Shown here one piece after another: positions 6,821-7,821 of a DNA stretch of 7,821 bases. The stretch covers positions 1-7,821 of the forward strand of contig JAGVMY010000152.1 in the NCBI GenBank assembly GCA_020053565.1, read 5' to 3'. The DNA comes from Thermodesulfovibrionales bacterium (GTDB lineage: Bacteria > Nitrospirota > Thermodesulfovibrionia > Thermodesulfovibrionales > SM23-35). Position 1 is the first letter of the stretch. Every line of letters starts with the position of its first letter. The notes below the pieces were generated by a model, which worked only from the letters and a program-made list of their open reading frames with translations, ran no database searches and was not told the origin of the DNA. The translations under genes were made by a program, and so were the position numbers.

Positions 6821-7801
6821 ATGTTTGACATGAAAAAACAGCTTACATGGTCGAAACTCAAGGTGAGCCTTGTGATAACTCTTGCACTGCTCGCACTGCT
6901 TATTACTGTATTTTTTGCAGGAAACATAGAGGATTTATTTTCTCCAAAGGTACAGATAAAGGCACAGATTAAGGATGTGAGAGGTTTAAGGAAGGGTTCT
7001 CCTATATGGATTTCTGGAATTGAGGTAGGATCTGTGAAAAGCATTGACCTTCACACCGAATATGGGACGTTAGTCACGATGTCAGTTAACAGTAATGCAG
7101 CGAAATTCATCAAAAAGGACTCAAAAGCCAGTGTTCACACCATGGGACTTTTAGGTGATAAATATGTTGAACTGAGTAATGGTTCTCCTCAGGCATCGAT
7201 AATCAAACCAGGAGATGTGTTAGAGGGAGCGACACAACTTGAAATACAGGATATCGTCAATGTCAGTTTAGTATCTCTTGGAAAAGTTACTGATTTTATG
7301 AAAAAGCTCGAAAACTTTATAGATAAATTAGAAAAAAGTGAAGGAACGATTGCGAAGTTCCTCACAGACCCTGCACTCTATAACAATGTGCAAGAGGCTA
7401 CAAAAACAATGTCTGAACTGTTAAGAGACATTAAGGAATCACAGGGCACCATGAAGAAGCTTATTGAAGACCCTGCTCTCTACAACAAATTGTTAAGTAC
7501 TGCGTCATCAATGGAAGAATTCACCAGGAGAATAAAAGAGGGTTCAGGTACCCTGAAGAAACTTGCTGAAGATCCGGAATTGTATGACAATCTTAATAAA
7601 GCATCAAAACAGCTCTCTTCAATTTTAGAGAGAATAGACTCAGGTGAAGGTGTGGCAGGAAGTCTGGTCAGAGACAGAGAGCTTTCAAAAGAAGTGAGGG
7701 ATACCTTAGGAGAGCTTAAAAGTTCTATAACAGAGTTCAAAGAACTCATCAAGGATATCAGGGAACATCCAAAGAAGTATCTCAAATTCAGCGTCTTTTA
7801 A
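6821..7801 (+). CDS. mlaD: MlaD-like MCE-domain protein with repeat tail
   Basis: Lipid-binding periplasmic subunit of the MCE transporter, anchored in the inner membrane and expected to form a hexameric ring over the permease. Of 326 residues, about 14-33 form one membrane anchor (VSLVITLALLALLITVFFA) with a Lys-rich cytoplasmic start. Residues about 42-120 form a single MCE domain (IKDVRGLRKGSPIWISGIEVGSV; TMGLLGDKYVELSNG). After a linker, residues 175-310 form four 34-residue helical repeats with a G-T-x-x-K-x-L...DP-x-LY pattern, then the family's closing motif HPKKYLKFSVF. E. coli MlaD is about 183 residues, so this protein is much longer through its tail, as in many non-enterobacterial MCE proteins. 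The tail is probably coiled and could lengthen the lipid channel toward the outer membrane (inference). The gene starts one base after the ATPase gene. The function is firm at family level; the lipid is unknown. Confidence 0.92.
   Translation: MFDMKKQLTWSKLKVSLVITLALLALLITVFFAGNIEDLFSPKVQIKAQIKDVRGLRKGSPIWISGIEVGSVKSIDLHTEYGTLVTMSVNSNAAKFIKKDSKASVHTMGLLGDKYVELSNGSPQASIIKPGDVLEGATQLEIQDIVNVSLVSLGKVTDFMKKLENFIDKLEKSEGTIAKFLTDPALYNNVQEATKTMSELLRDIKESQGTMKKLIEDPALYNKLLSTASSMEEFTRRIKEGSGTLKKLAEDPELYDNLNKASKQLSSILERIDSGEGVAGSLVRDRELSKEVRDTLGELKSSITEFKELIKDIREHPKKYLKFSVF
7343..7750 (+). repeat. Four 102-bp in-frame repeats coding for 34-residue units
   Basis: The repeat Gly residues fall at 175, 209, 243 and 277, exactly 34 apart. 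The DP pair recurs at 183, 217 and 251 (DR at 285), and Leu-Tyr at 186, 220 and 254 (Leu-Ser at 288). Units 1-3 keep the pattern G-T-hydrophobic-x-K-hydrophobic-hydrophobic-x-D-P-x-L-Y; unit 4 has drifted (EGVAGSLVRDREL). The DNA copies have diverged, so this is an old duplication and not a fresh tandem array. Confidence 0.85.
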
Positions 7802-7821
7802 TAAATAATGAGTAGAGCTAT

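Noticed and set aside
7480..7785. 101-codon open frame on the - strand
   Set aside because: Antisense to the 34-residue repeats of the MCE protein; its apparent length comes from the codon bias of that repeat region.
7808..7821. ATG at 7808 as the start of the next gene (M-S-R-A...)
   Set aside because: Only four codons are visible and there is no Shine-Dalgarno match before it. A following operon gene is plausible but not supported here.

Overview
The window suggests a diderm (Gram-negative-type) bacterium. It carries a tripartite-pump inner-membrane subunit and an MCE/Mla-type lipid transport system, both of which imply an outer membrane. The DNA is moderately AT-rich by eye. The protein flavour (PII-like partner of an RND pump, bacterial Yip1 protein, MCE protein ending in HPKKYLKFSVF) would fit Nitrospirota or a deltaproteobacterial lineage, but that placement is an inference from memory. 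There is no rRNA, tRNA, mobile element or CRISPR array. All seven genes lie on the + strand and together fill about 95% of the window.

Left block (1-3226): the 3' nine-tenths of an RND efflux transporter of the HAE/AcrB kind. It overlaps by 4 nt (ATGA) a 96-residue PII-superfamily protein that probably senses something for, or regulates, the pump. The pump's N-terminus, promoter and likely membrane-fusion and outer-membrane partners lie upstream of the window.

Boundary (3227-3455): a non-coding AT-rich stretch with an imperfect inverted repeat and then a good sigma70-type promoter (TTGACA, 17 nt, TAAAGT). It separates the efflux block from the next transcription unit. No convincing intrinsic terminator was seen.

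Right block (3456-7801): a Yip1-family membrane protein, then after about 96 nt a four-TM metallophosphoesterase. The phosphoesterase is joined by an ATGA overlap to an MlaE-type permease, which is joined by another ATGA overlap to an MlaF-type ATPase. One nucleotide after that comes an MlaD-like MCE protein. The last four genes look like a translationally coupled operon for phospholipid (or other lipid) movement between inner membrane and envelope, with the phosphoesterase as a likely lipid- or envelope-modifying partner. The MCE protein has a C-terminal tail made of four exact-period 34-residue repeats. No MlaC, MlaB or MlaA homologue is visible; the window ends 20 nt after the MCE gene, so they could follow. 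No wholly new system is evident. The most unusual points are the PII-like protein beside an HAE-type pump, the phosphoesterase locked into the Mla operon, and the repeat tail of the MCE protein.
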